A DNA stretch of 64,000 nt from Pseudomonadota bacterium (GTDB taxonomy: Bacteria > Pseudomonadota > Gammaproteobacteria > Pseudomonadales > Pseudohongiellaceae), in the NCBI GenBank assembly GCA_027623555.1, contig JAQBSZ010000004.1, positions 62,001-126,000 of the forward strand. The letters run 5' to 3'. The notes below the pieces were generated by a model. That model made no database searches, was not told where the DNA came from, and worked only from the letters and a program-made list of their open reading frames with translations. This document shows, piece by piece, positions 25,910-34,937 of this stretch (positions are counted from its first letter, which is position 1; the number at the start of each line of letters is the position of its first letter). The position numbers were made by a program, and so were the translations under genes.

Positions 25910-26827
25910 ATGACATTACTGAGAATCAACGCCCTGTCTAATGCCCTGATGGGACTGGTTCTTCTTGCCGGAACCTGCACCTTCTCCGCCGCTCTGGCCC
26001 AGGATAACAGCGATGGCAGATACCGTCCGGAGGGAAGAACCTTCGCGACCGCCACGGCTAACCTGTTCGATGACCGATTATATGAGGCCAGAACTTACGA
26101 GACTGGCACTGGTGTGGCTGAATTTGCCGGTGCGACAATTTTTTATCCCCTGACCCTGAGCTTTGACCTGCCGAACGGTGGCGTGGTGATGGTGCCGGGA
26201 TATCGCGGCACTCCACCGGTTTATGACTGGTGGGGCCCGATGCTGGCTTCGGTCGGTGTAATCACCATGATTATCGAGACCAATACCCTGGAAGATTCCC
26301 TGGAGGCACGCAAGAATGCCTTGATCGCCGGCGTCGCATTCCTCAAGGCAGAGAACGCTAATCCTGACAGCCCGATTCGAGGCAAACTCGATACCAGCAA
26401 CATCGGCATCATGGGCCACTCCCTGGGTGGTGGCGCCTCACTGCGAGCGGCAGAAACGCTCGGCGCGCAGATCAAGGCGGTTATTCCATTGACGCCTTAC
26501 TGTTGTGAACTGGGCCAATCCTTCGCAGGTAATCTCAGTGGTGTCGATGTGCCAACACTGATCGTGGCCAGCGCCGAAGACACCATCGCCCCACCAGCCA
26601 CTCATGCCCGCCTGCTCTACGATTCCATTAATGATGCCACCTCCAAGGTGTACCTGGAATTTGCCACTGGAGATCACATGCTGCCTTCAAATAGCGGGAA
26701 AGATCTGGGGACGCTTGGCACCTATGTATATGCCTTCCTGAAACTGCATTTCACCGATAATCAGCGTTACGGAAATTTTATTAATGGCGAGGGTGAAGAA
26801 CAGTTCTCGACCTACGAAACAAACTAA
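25910..26827 (+). CDS. Secreted alpha/beta hydrolase resembling cutinases and PET hydrolases (305 aa)
   Basis: Signal peptide 1-30 (ending AALA). The core aligns by eye with bacterial cutinases/PETase: GYRGTPPVYDWWGPMLAS (PETase GYTARQ...WWGPRLAS), ETNTLED, SPIRGKLDT, nucleophile GHSLGGG (Ser171), PTLIVASAEDTIAP (Asp224), YDS, KVYLEFATGDH (His256), and a final FTDNQRYGNF. The oxyanion residue would be in GYRG (Tyr98). The PETase subsite Trp (APW) is Tyr here (TPYCC), and both cysteines of the PETase-specific active-site disulfide are absent; a vicinal Cys198-Cys199 pair is unusual. A dienelactone-hydrolase-like ester specificity is the alternative. The start has an AGAGG site. A strong terminator follows. 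Confidence 0.82.
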   Translation: MTLLRINALSNALMGLVLLAGTCTFSAALAQDNSDGRYRPEGRTFATATANLFDDRLYEARTYETGTGVAEFAGATIFYPLTLSFDLPNGGVVMVPGYRGTPPVYDWWGPMLASVGVITMIIETNTLEDSLEARKNALIAGVAFLKAENANPDSPIRGKLDTSNIGIMGHSLGGGASLRAAETLGAQIKAVIPLTPYCCELGQSFAGNLSGVDVPTLIVASAEDTIAPPATHARLLYDSINDATSKVYLEFATGDHMLPSNSGKDLGTLGTYVYAFLKLHFTDNQRYGNFINGEGEEQFSTYETN

Positions 26828-26852
26828 CTGGTAGGTCCTTCTGAATATCCAG

Positions 26853-26885
26853 GGCGTCGGAGCCATCACTCCGACGCCTTTTTTA
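26853..26885 (+). terminator. Rho-independent terminator after the polyesterase-like gene
   Basis: GGCGTCGGA (26853-26861) pairs with TCCGACGCC (26870-26878) across an 8-base loop, followed by six T. It sits between convergent genes. Confidence 0.9.
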
Positions 26886-26896
26886 TTTTCCTGTCT

Positions 26897-27682
26897 TCAG
26901 GCAGCCAGGCGGGTAGTAAAAAATTCCAGCATCTGCTGCACGATTTCGATTGACTGTGCAGATGAGTCCAGTACATCGAAGGCATGCACACCCTGGGAAT
27001 ATTCGATCAGTTCCATCTTCACCTTGCGCGCCCGGCCTTCCACCACGAATGCATCGATTCCATCGTTGATCCCCGGAAATTCATCCTTGCCTGCTTTAAC
27101 AACGAGCAGATCAACATTCTCCGGAAAACTGTCCCTGCCATGGTTAGGATTGGCGAAGCGGAACTGGGCGGATGCATCCTGCACCGTTGTCGAATCATTC
27201 AGGTCAAGCATGTAACCGTAATTCAGGTTCGCACAGCAAATTCCCGGCACAGAGTTCAGCAGGTGTATTGCCACAGGTACATTGCCGGAGCAGGCCCACA
27301 GCCCGATTCTGTCTGCATCAATAGCAAGCGCGTCAGCCTGGCTGCGAAGGTATTCCAGGCAAGTTACTGAAGAACGTGCGGGATCTACAGTTGCATACAG
27401 CACCGCCGCCATCCTGCTGGCGGCTATCAGTCTTGCCCAGGACTGGCAAGGAGTAAGGTCTTTCAGTTTCTTGCCCGTCATCGCTTCAAATCCGGGATCC
27501 GGGAAGCCGATGACAAAGACCACAGCAGGAAACGGGCCTGTACCTGAGTCAGGGTAAAAAATATCCAGGGATTCGAATTCTTCGCCGTACACGATGTCTT
27601 CGCGGATTTCGCCGCGATAGGGAAGGCTGTAGACCACTTCACTGGTAAAAGCTGGATTTGCAGGGGGTTGTTGCTCGGTCAT
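26897..27682 (-). CDS. Alpha/beta hydrolase, dienelactone-hydrolase-like (261 aa)
   Basis: No signal peptide from the chosen start, so probably cytoplasmic. ATG 27682 (MTEQQPPANP) is preferred over the longer frame from 27796 because AGGAG lies just upstream and a terminator hairpin interrupts the longer leader. The fold is suggested by LDIFYPDSGTGPFPAVVFVIGFPDP, nucleophile elbow GLWACSGN (Ser in CSGN), LLVVKAGKDEFPG (acid) and GVHAF (His). The CSGN elbow departs from the usual GxSxG, so activity should not be assumed. No specific substrate can be named. It is monocistronic by the flanking terminators. Confidence 0.75.
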   Translation of the reverse strand: MTEQQPPANPAFTSEVVYSLPYRGEIREDIVYGEEFESLDIFYPDSGTGPFPAVVFVIGFPDPGFEAMTGKKLKDLTPCQSWARLIAASRMAAVLYATVDPARSSVTCLEYLRSQADALAIDADRIGLWACSGNVPVAIHLLNSVPGICCANLNYGYMLDLNDSTTVQDASAQFRFANPNHGRDSFPENVDLLVVKAGKDEFPGINDGIDAFVVEGRARKVKMELIEYSQGVHAFDVLDSSAQSIEIVQQMLEFFTTRLAA

Positions 27683-27712
27683 GTTTGTCTCCTGGTTGAA
27701 TTGAGTTCGAGA

Positions 27713-27759
27713 CAAAATAAAAAGCCCTCGCTGTGGAAAACTGCATCCGGGCGAAGGCT
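27713..27759 (-). terminator. Rho-independent terminator (minus strand) after the ABC-permease/M1 peptidase gene
   Basis: On the minus strand AGCCTTCGC (27751-27759) pairs with GCGAGGGCT (27723-27731) with one mismatch, followed by TTTTATTTT. It lies between the peptidase-fusion stop (27868) and the hydrolase start (27682). Confidence 0.8.
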
Positions 27760-27867
27760 CTATTCGGGTTAATCGGTTGGCGACCAATTTATGCAAGCAA
27801 TGCTAGTTGCTTTGCGTGTAGCCGGTCAAGCAACGATTACAGGTGAACAGAAAACGCTAACTTTTGC

Positions 27868-30800
27868 TTATTCTTCCAGGATATCGATGCGGGTGACATT
27901 GTCTTCTGGATTGCGATCTATCAGCTTGTTCAATGGGTCGATACCTACAGAAACAGGTCGGGTCGCAACGGTGAATACAAAGGTCTGTGCTTCTGTGTTA
28001 ACCCGTTGCTTCTCGATATGAATAATCTCTGGCACCTTGGTCTCTTCATCCCCTTCGCCCAAAACCGCGATGTCGATCAGTGCATCCATATCCACACGGG
28101 TTTCTTCACCCTGGCCATCGGCCTCGAATTTGGACGCCGCCGTGTTAATGGTTACCTCGAACCGCCCGTCCGCCAGCTCGGTGTAATGGCTGTCTTCCGC
28201 ACGCAGATCATAGATAACAATTTTCTCGAACAGATCGCTAATCATCGCCTGATATTGCGGCGCTGCATGTTCGCGGATCTTGGCCAGCAGATGTCGCGTG
28301 GTTGGATAGGGCGGCCCCTTGAAACCCCATTCGGCAATAAATTCTCTGAGAATTTGGTTGACCGTGTCCTCCCCCAGGTAATCTTTTAGTGCATACAGGA
28401 CCAGGCTGCCCTTGCGGTAGTGAATGTATCCCTGGCTCTCCACCAGCATCAGGGGCATTTCTTCCAATACTTCCGCTCCACGGCTGCTCAGATAGCGGTC
28501 GAGTTCGTATTTCAGGAAGCGTTGCATATGGGCCAGTCCATACTCTTTCTCCATCACCATCAGTGCTGAATACTGGGAAAGCGTTTCCGTAAGCACGGCG
28601 CCGCCCTGCACATTGGCACCGACCACCTGGTGTCCCCACCATTGATGGGCCAACTCGTGAGCCGTCACGTAGAACACATAGTCGATGGATTCCGGGTCGC
28701 GAATGTCAGCAACGAAGCCGATGGCTTCTGAAAATGGGATGGTATTCGGGAATGACTGGGCGAACGTCCCGCGCTGCCGTGGAAACTCGAAGATTCGGTA
28801 CTGTCGATATTGATAGGGGCTGAAATTCTCAGTGAAATAATCCAGCGATTTCTTCGATGCCTCTAACATGCGCTCTACGTTAACTTCATGTTTGTAGTAG
28901 ACTTCCAGGTCGACATCGTTCCACTTGTCACTCTTCATCTGGTAATCGGCAGAAAGGAAAGAAACGAATGGCCAGATCGGCTCATCCATCTTGTAGTGGA
29001 AATAGCGTCGACCATTCTCTTCCCATTCCCGCTCCAGGTAGCCCGGCGTCACGGCTATCTGATCACTGGATGTACTGACAATGGCTTCATAGTTGGCCCG
29101 CATTCGTGTGCCCAGTCCCACATCATGCTGACTCACGTCATCGATCTTAGCCATGCGCTCCACGGGTGGCAAGTCATAGCGGCGACGGCGGGCGTTGTCC
29201 AACAACTCAGAACCCTTGGCATAACCCGGCGTCGGAAAAGCCTCGGTATTGTTAAAGAATGTGCCGTTACTCAGCAAGCGTGTGGTGGGTCCATTGTTGA
29301 CAAAGCCGGGCGTGAGCCAGTCAATGACAAAATTGACATCGAATGACTCACCAGGGCGCATTGGTCGATCGAGTTGGTAGATATAGTAGCCAAGCTCGTC
29401 ATCGGCATGGGTCAGCTGCGAGCCAGGTACGTTAAACTCATCGATTGTCAGATAAGGCACTACCGTAAAATGCAGTTCTGAAATGGGGTCCGGATAATTA
29501 TTCTGCAGCGTATAGCGGCCTTCGATATGGGCTTCCCGTTCTTCCGGAAACAGGTCTACCTCTGTATACAGCGAAACGATATCGGGAAACAGCAGATCTT
29601 CATACTGCTTATAGGCTTTCTCGTAATTGGCAAAACCCTCCTCAACATCCAGATTACTGCGTTTTACGTTGAGGATATTGGTGTTGTAGTAGATGAAGCG
29701 ACCGCTACCGGCAAAGGCCAACAGGCAGACTGCCGCAGTTGTGGCTACCGGGGTTGTAAACCGAGGTTTGATGTTCTTCCAGCGAAATCGCCCCCGCACT
29801 TCGCTGCCGCGTTGCCACAGCAGGTGCATAGCAACCAGCAGCAGTCCACAGAACATGGCCCAATAAAATGAGAACCACACATAGGCAGCAAGATTGGGCC
29901 CGAAACCGGTAAACACGGAATAGGGAATCCCCGGTGTTGAGAACAGGTACAGGTTATGATCGAATCCCTGCTGGGGCAGGAATAGACTACCGGCAAAATA
30001 GACCACCAGGACAAACATGCCGAGGTATTTGTTGCCGGTAATGACCTGGGCAAACACCGCCAGCACACAGGTAAACCAGATGGGAATCTGGAAGAACGAG
30101 AACAGCCCGAAGAAGTACTGCAATAACTCAAAATCGTAGTAGCCTTTCAATATCTGCACCAACACCGCTGCCAGCATGGCCGCCAGTAGCATAAACGCCA
30201 TCACTGCCATCAAGCCCACCAGCTTGGCAGCGATGACTACCCAGTTTGGGTAGGGCATGGAATCGAGCATCTCCGCAACACCGACACTCCTGTCCCTGCT
30301 CAGCAACTCTGACGAATAAAAGATCAGCACTACCACCAGCGGAATCGTATAAGCCCCGTTGATAATTGTAACCAGCGCGGCAGTCGTCGGATAAATGTCG
30401 GTGCCGAAAAACCCGGCCAGGCCGAAATAGGCCGTCGCAAAAACCTGGAGCATGCCAACCAACGCCATCACCAGAAAGGCCTTGCCGATGATGATGTTGT
30501 GAAACTCGATACGGACCATGGAAGTGAACTGGGTTAACTGAGCCGGAAAATCAAAGCGCCGGGCACTGCTTGCCAGGGTGTGACCCGCACTGACCGGGAC
30601 TGGATCTGCTTTAGCCTGCTTTCTGACAAGCCGTTTAAACCAGCCCAACCAGTTTCGCTTGCTGGCTACGAATTCCAGCGAGAACGGAAAGAGGTAGTAG
30701 GCCGAGCCAACAAACACGGCCATCAACATCATGACAATCAGGCGGTTGTAAAGCAGGTTGCCCTCTAAAAGCATGACCTGCTGGTTCATCTCGAACGGGG

Positions 30801-31470
30801 TCCAGTAACGCGTGATGTCTGCCAATGCAACCTGACCGAAGGGATCCAGCAGACTGAGCAGTTGAATATCATCCGGATCCACCAGCGATGTGATAACCGA
30901 ACTTATTACTACGACCACCAGCAACACGACATAGCTCGCCATCAGGCTGCGGGTGAGGGTCGCTATCAGAAATGCCAGCGTGCCCACCATCAGGATATTT
31001 GGTATCGCTAGCGCCCAGGTGGCGAACCAGTAGGCGTCGAGACGCAGCGGCCCGATGCGTTCCACATCCAGCCACGGCATAAATTCACCCAGGAGAACTC
31101 CCGCCAGGGCAATGAAGTAGACGATGAAACAGAACACCATCGCTCCGCAGAAGCGCCCGAACAGGTAATCAAACTTGGTGACTCGCGTGGTGAGGAACAG
31201 CTCGGCGACATGGTGATCGAAATCCCGCAGGATCGGGCTGGAAGCGTAGACGACTCCGGCAATCAGTGAGGTAATGAAACTGATGCTGGCGAGAACCACA
31301 ATGACATTGAATGGCGAATTGATATTTACGTTGGTAATCGTGCCGCCGATTGTTACGTTGTCTGAAATCGTGGCGATAAAAGTCAGAAAAAACAACACCG
31401 ACGACACCACGTAGAGCAGCGGTTGCCGGGCATGGTAGTTCAACTCGAAGCGCAGGATTTGGGCAAACAT
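27868..31470 (-). CDS. ABC-2 permease fused to M1-family zinc aminopeptidase (1200 aa)
   Basis: A single frame carries two ABC-2 permease modules (membrane segments within about 18-275 and 320-590) and then a large M1-like peptidase domain (about 640-1190). The zinc motif HELAHQWWGH starts at residue 938, and a downstream Glu lies in LTETLSQY, one residue further than in classic M1 enzymes, as usual in this fusion family. The peptidase part begins after the last membrane helix and is expected on the periplasmic side. The permease must work with the ATPase encoded 34 bp upstream. Such fusions are known in Bacteroidetes and gammaproteobacteria, but cargo and peptide substrates are not established. 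No signs of frame damage. Confidence 0.88.
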   Translation of the reverse strand: MFAQILRFELNYHARQPLLYVVSSVLFFLTFIATISDNVTIGGTITNVNINSPFNVIVVLASISFITSLIAGVVYASSPILRDFDHHVAELFLTTRVTKFDYLFGRFCGAMVFCFIVYFIALAGVLLGEFMPWLDVERIGPLRLDAYWFATWALAIPNILMVGTLAFLIATLTRSLMASYVVLLVVVVISSVITSLVDPDDIQLLSLLDPFGQVALADITRYWTPFEMNQQVMLLEGNLLYNRLIVMMLMAVFVGSAYYLFPFSLEFVASKRNWLGWFKRLVRKQAKADPVPVSAGHTLASSARRFDFPAQLTQFTSMVRIEFHNIIIGKAFLVMALVGMLQVFATAYFGLAGFFGTDIYPTTAALVTIINGAYTIPLVVVLIFYSSELLSRDRSVGVAEMLDSMPYPNWVVIAAKLVGLMAVMAFMLLAAMLAAVLVQILKGYYDFELLQYFFGLFSFFQIPIWFTCVLAVFAQVITGNKYLGMFVLVVYFAGSLFLPQQGFDHNLYLFSTPGIPYSVFTGFGPNLAAYVWFSFYWAMFCGLLLVAMHLLWQRGSEVRGRFRWKNIKPRFTTPVATTAAVCLLAFAGSGRFIYYNTNILNVKRSNLDVEEGFANYEKAYKQYEDLLFPDIVSLYTEVDLFPEEREAHIEGRYTLQNNYPDPISELHFTVVPYLTIDEFNVPGSQLTHADDELGYYIYQLDRPMRPGESFDVNFVIDWLTPGFVNNGPTTRLLSNGTFFNNTEAFPTPGYAKGSELLDNARRRRYDLPPVERMAKIDDVSQHDVGLGTRMRANYEAIVSTSSDQIAVTPGYLEREWEENGRRYFHYKMDEPIWPFVSFLSADYQMKSDKWNDVDLEVYYKHEVNVERMLEASKKSLDYFTENFSPYQYRQYRIFEFPRQRGTFAQSFPNTIPFSEAIGFVADIRDPESIDYVFYVTAHELAHQWWGHQVVGANVQGGAVLTETLSQYSALMVMEKEYGLAHMQRFLKYELDRYLSSRGAEVLEEMPLMLVESQGYIHYRKGSLVLYALKDYLGEDTVNQILREFIAEWGFKGPPYPTTRHLLAKIREHAAPQYQAMISDLFEKIVIYDLRAEDSHYTELADGRFEVTINTAASKFEADGQGEETRVDMDALIDIAVLGEGDEETKVPEIIHIEKQRVNTEAQTFVFTVATRPVSVGIDPLNKLIDRNPEDNVTRIDILEE

Positions 31471-31504
31471 TAGCGATCAATCTCCAGAATGAGGGGCAGC
31501 GGTT

Positions 31505-32389
31505 CTAGGCCGCTACGCTGATCTTGTGATCATGTAGCGTGGAGAAATACACATCCTCCAGGCTTGCGCTGCTTGCCGCGAATCCATTGCTGGGATCTTT
31601 ATCACTTACGATATGAACCTTGGTCTTGCCACCGACCAGCGTCGAGAACAGTACCTGGTATTCCGATTCATAGTTTGCAAGTTCTGCGCGCTCGATTATC
31701 TTGCTGTAGATCGACCCCTCCAGGCGGGCGATGACTTCATCCGGCTGTCCCTTCATCAGGATCTTGCCTCCCCCCATGATAGCCATGTCAGAGCACAGAT
31801 CGCTGACATCATCCACGATGTGGGTGGAGAGAATCACCACGGTATCAGAACCGATATCAGCCAGCAGATTATGGAATCGGCGCCGCTCTTCCGGGTCGAG
31901 TCCGGCGGTGGGCTCGTCAACGATTACCAGCTGCGGATCGCCGATCAGCGCCTGGGCAATGCCGAAGCGTTGCTTCATACCACCGGAATAGGTGCTCACC
32001 GCCGTCTTGCGTGCATCCCAGAGGTTGACTTCATTAAGCAGGTGATCGACCAGTGCTTTGCGTTCATTCTTATTGACGATGCCTTTCAGTACCGCGAAAT
32101 GATCCAGCATGCGCAGCGCGGAAATGCGCGGATAGGTTCCAAACTCCTGGGGAAGGTAGCCCAATATCTGGCGAAGCTGTTCTTTTTCATTGAGAATATC
32201 AATCCCATTGAGAAAGGCGCTGCCGGAATCGGCATCCTGCAGCGTCGCCAGCGTGCGCATCAGGGTAGACTTCCCGGCACCGTTCGGTCCCAACAGGCCG
32301 AACATGCCCTCGGCGATATCCAGACTGACCCCATCCAGCGCCTGCACACCGTTACTGTAAGTCTTGCTTAGATCTCTGATAGTTAACAT
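31505..32389 (-). CDS. ABC-2 transporter ATP-binding protein (294 aa)
   Basis: Complete nucleotide-binding domain: Walker A GPNGAGKST, Q-loop GYLPQEFG, signature YSGGMKQR, Walker B LVIVDEPTAGLDPEERRR, and H-loop STHIVDD. The C-terminal approximately 80 residues form a small accessory domain common in ABC-2 ATPases (YQVLFSTLVGGKTKVHIVSD). It is the first gene of a two-gene operon with the permease/M1 peptidase fusion. Confidence 0.93.
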   Translation of the reverse strand: MLTIRDLSKTYSNGVQALDGVSLDIAEGMFGLLGPNGAGKSTLMRTLATLQDADSGSAFLNGIDILNEKEQLRQILGYLPQEFGTYPRISALRMLDHFAVLKGIVNKNERKALVDHLLNEVNLWDARKTAVSTYSGGMKQRFGIAQALIGDPQLVIVDEPTAGLDPEERRRFHNLLADIGSDTVVILSTHIVDDVSDLCSDMAIMGGGKILMKGQPDEVIARLEGSIYSKIIERAELANYESEYQVLFSTLVGGKTKVHIVSDKDPSNGFAASSASLEDVYFSTLHDHKISVAA

Positions 32390-32789
32390 GCTGTTTCCTT
32401 ATGCTGGTGGCACAGCCAAAGCGCCGCCTACCCACCAGAGTACGCTTGTAGAGTGAATCTCACGCGGAGAATGGACAAAAGTCAGTGTAGCAATCCTTCG
32501 TTAAAAAACCCCTGCTGCTGTCTATAGCTAAGCACGTAGTTTGCCGGTAATAGTTACAGGATCCTAGTGAAGAAAATAACCTGAACCGGAGCTTGCGCTG
32601 GAAACTTTGCACAGAATCTTGCAGCAATCTGGAGAACGGGCTGGAATATATCGCAACTCACGGAATTCTTTAGCTATTTCTCCCATTTAGTAAAGACTCC
32701 CTGCGCGTAAAACGGTACAATTCCAGCTCCGTGACCGTGATAAAAATTGCCGTTGCTTTTTAAAACTCCGGGATCCTGTTCATCGCACA
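32390..32789. other. Divergent intergenic region
   Basis: About 400 bp between the minus-strand ATPase gene and the plus-strand receptor copy 5. It must hold promoters in both directions. I could not recognise the TTGTNA-N18-TATGCA element of the receptor array here, nor any hairpin terminator or repeat. Confidence 0.5.
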
Positions 32790-34925
32790 ATGTGTACTCG
32801 TTATCGAATTTTCGCAATGGTGGCAGTTCTGGCACTAAGCCTGCTGCCTTTTCAAATACTGCAAGCACAGCTCACTGCGACCGAAGATCCCACCGACCAG
32901 TCAACCGTTGTCTATCCAGCAGACTTCTTTGCTGAATTCCTGCCGGTGTCAGCCAACGACATGCTCAGCCGCATACCTGGCATAGGCCTGGCACTACGTG
33001 GTGGCAACGGAGGTCGAGGACTGGGCTCTGGTGAGGGCGAAGTTCTGATCAATGGCCAACGCTTCACCGGCAAGAGTAACGAGGGACGCAATCAGCTGAA
33101 TCGCATCTCTGCCGACCAGGTGGACTATATCGAGATTATCCGGGGTACTTCGGAAGCGCTCGATATTCGTGGTGGCGGTCAGGTAGTTAATGTAGTCCTG
33201 CTGGATACTCCCTCCCGGTCCAGTACTAGCGTTGAGCTGCGTGCCAATCACGAAAGCGATGGCACCACAGACATGGGTGGCCAGGCGTCGCTAAGTGGAC
33301 AGACTGGCGATTTTAATTACCTGTTCAATGTCGAAGCCGATCCCCGCTACCGGGCGAGTGAGAGTCGAGAGTTCAGCTATGACCCGGATAACACGCTGCA
33401 GGAGTTGCGGCGCGAGAAAAGCACCCGCGATGAAACGGAATACCGGGTCAGCACGAACCTGGGTTACTCCCTTGAAAAGAGTGTCGTTCAGCTGAATGCC
33501 CTCTATGAAACCCGGGGTGACACACCATCGGATACCTACCGCGAAATTTATGACGTTCAAGACGATCTGCTGCGTATTCAGACTGAAGACAACAACAGTG
33601 AACGCACCAACTGGGAAATCGGCGGTGACTACGAATACGCATTCAATGGCGGAGGCAAGTATCGCTTTCTTTTTATCGTGAACGATCGCAAGTTTCAGTT
33701 CACCCGCAATCGTTTCGATGTGGAGAATGGCGTCGAAGACCAGAACCTGTTTCTTTCCAACACCGGTCGCGACCGGGAGCGAATCGCGCGCACTTCCTAT
33801 ACCTGGAATCTGAATGACAGCCAGGGGGTGGAACTCGGCATTGAGGGCGCTCAATCCATCCGGGATTCTGACCTGCGCATGGGACTGGACATTACTGGCA
33901 CACCGTCCCCTGCGTATGGAAACCTGGTACCGGTGGCGATTGATAACAGTGGCTCAACTGTTGAGGAACTGCGCTATGAAACGTTTGCGGTCCACAACTG
34001 GCAGATAAATACGCGCATGACTCTGGAGAGTTCGGTAATCGTAGAAACTTCCACGATCGAACAGTCCGGTGATGTCAGCAATAGCCGGGATTTTGAATTC
34101 GTAAGACCAAAGCTTGATTACCGGTTCGACATCACGCCAACCCTGCAACTTCGTGCCGGAATCGAGAAAGACGTCTCTCAACTCAGCTTCTCTGATTTCA
34201 GTGCATCGGTTGACGGTAGTGACGAAGACCAGAATACCCAGGCAGGTAACCCGGAAATTGTGCAGGAGCAATCCTGGCGTTACGAATTAAACCTGGAGCA
34301 ACGACTGCCTAACGACATCGGTGTGGTAAATGCCCAATTCTGGTATCGGGATGTGGAGGATCACATCGACAAAGTCGATGTCTCAACCAGCCCGGATGAC
34401 CTGCGTTCGGCGCGGGGTAATATCGGTGATGGCAAACGTTATGGTCTCAATCTCGACATCAGTACCAGGCTGGGCATGGTGGGATTGCCTAATGCCCTGC
34501 TGACTACCGGAATCAGGCTGCGGGATTCGGAATTTACCGATCCTTTTCTCGGTATCAAACGCCGGCAACACAATAACGGTCGCTGGCAGGCAAACATGGG
34601 TTTTCGCCATGACATAACCCGTCTTGCGCTGACTTATGGGCTTAACTATTCCAATAGCTCCAACGGTAGCACCGGCAGAAAGGAAATCGATATTATCGAT
34701 ATCGAAGAGCGCAAGGAACAGTCCTTCCTGTCCGCGTTCCTGGAGAAAAAAGCTTTCGGCAACTTCACGTTCAGGTTAGAGTCTCGCAATATTACCGAGA
34801 GTGAGTTTTGCCGATCGCGTACCCGCTTCGTTGGCGCAACGGCGGCCGGCATCGTCGAAGAAATAGAGGACTACTGTAACGGCAACGGAATGGAACTGGC
34901 CTTCAGGGTCAGAACTACATTTTAA
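32790..34925 (+). CDS. TonB-dependent receptor, copy 5, with short glycine-rich plug segment (711 aa)
   Basis: Paralogue of the 10-20 kb array on the other strand. Signal peptide ends about residue 26 (ILQAQ; Met1 or Met9 may be the start). Conserved motifs: DQSTVVYPADFFAEF, DMLSRIPG, EVLINGQRFTGKS, RISADQVDYIEIIRGTSEALDIRG, LRYETFAVHNW, RLPNDIGVV, SEFCRSRTRFVG ... EEIEDYC, and a final FRVRTTF. The insert is only about 15 residues (RGGNGGRGLGSGEG), which suggests that this copy keeps a more ancestral plug. The next gene, 12 bp downstream, encodes a double TonB-C-domain protein, so receptor and energy-coupling-like partner may be one unit. Confidence 0.87.
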   Translation: MCTRYRIFAMVAVLALSLLPFQILQAQLTATEDPTDQSTVVYPADFFAEFLPVSANDMLSRIPGIGLALRGGNGGRGLGSGEGEVLINGQRFTGKSNEGRNQLNRISADQVDYIEIIRGTSEALDIRGGGQVVNVVLLDTPSRSSTSVELRANHESDGTTDMGGQASLSGQTGDFNYLFNVEADPRYRASESREFSYDPDNTLQELRREKSTRDETEYRVSTNLGYSLEKSVVQLNALYETRGDTPSDTYREIYDVQDDLLRIQTEDNNSERTNWEIGGDYEYAFNGGGKYRFLFIVNDRKFQFTRNRFDVENGVEDQNLFLSNTGRDRERIARTSYTWNLNDSQGVELGIEGAQSIRDSDLRMGLDITGTPSPAYGNLVPVAIDNSGSTVEELRYETFAVHNWQINTRMTLESSVIVETSTIEQSGDVSNSRDFEFVRPKLDYRFDITPTLQLRAGIEKDVSQLSFSDFSASVDGSDEDQNTQAGNPEIVQEQSWRYELNLEQRLPNDIGVVNAQFWYRDVEDHIDKVDVSTSPDDLRSARGNIGDGKRYGLNLDISTRLGMVGLPNALLTTGIRLRDSEFTDPFLGIKRRQHNNGRWQANMGFRHDITRLALTYGLNYSNSSNGSTGRKEIDIIDIEERKEQSFLSAFLEKKAFGNFTFRLESRNITESEFCRSRTRFVGATAAGIVEEIEDYCNGNGMELAFRVRTTF

Positions 34926-34937
34926 ATAAGAGTATTC

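Noticed and set aside
27683-27796. Longer N-terminus for the hydrolase ending at 26897
   Set aside because: The extension crosses a terminator hairpin and has no ribosome site, whereas ATG 27682 follows AGGAG.
31613-32371. 252-aa plus-strand frame opposite the ABC ATPase
   Set aside because: Shadow of a gene with complete Walker motifs.
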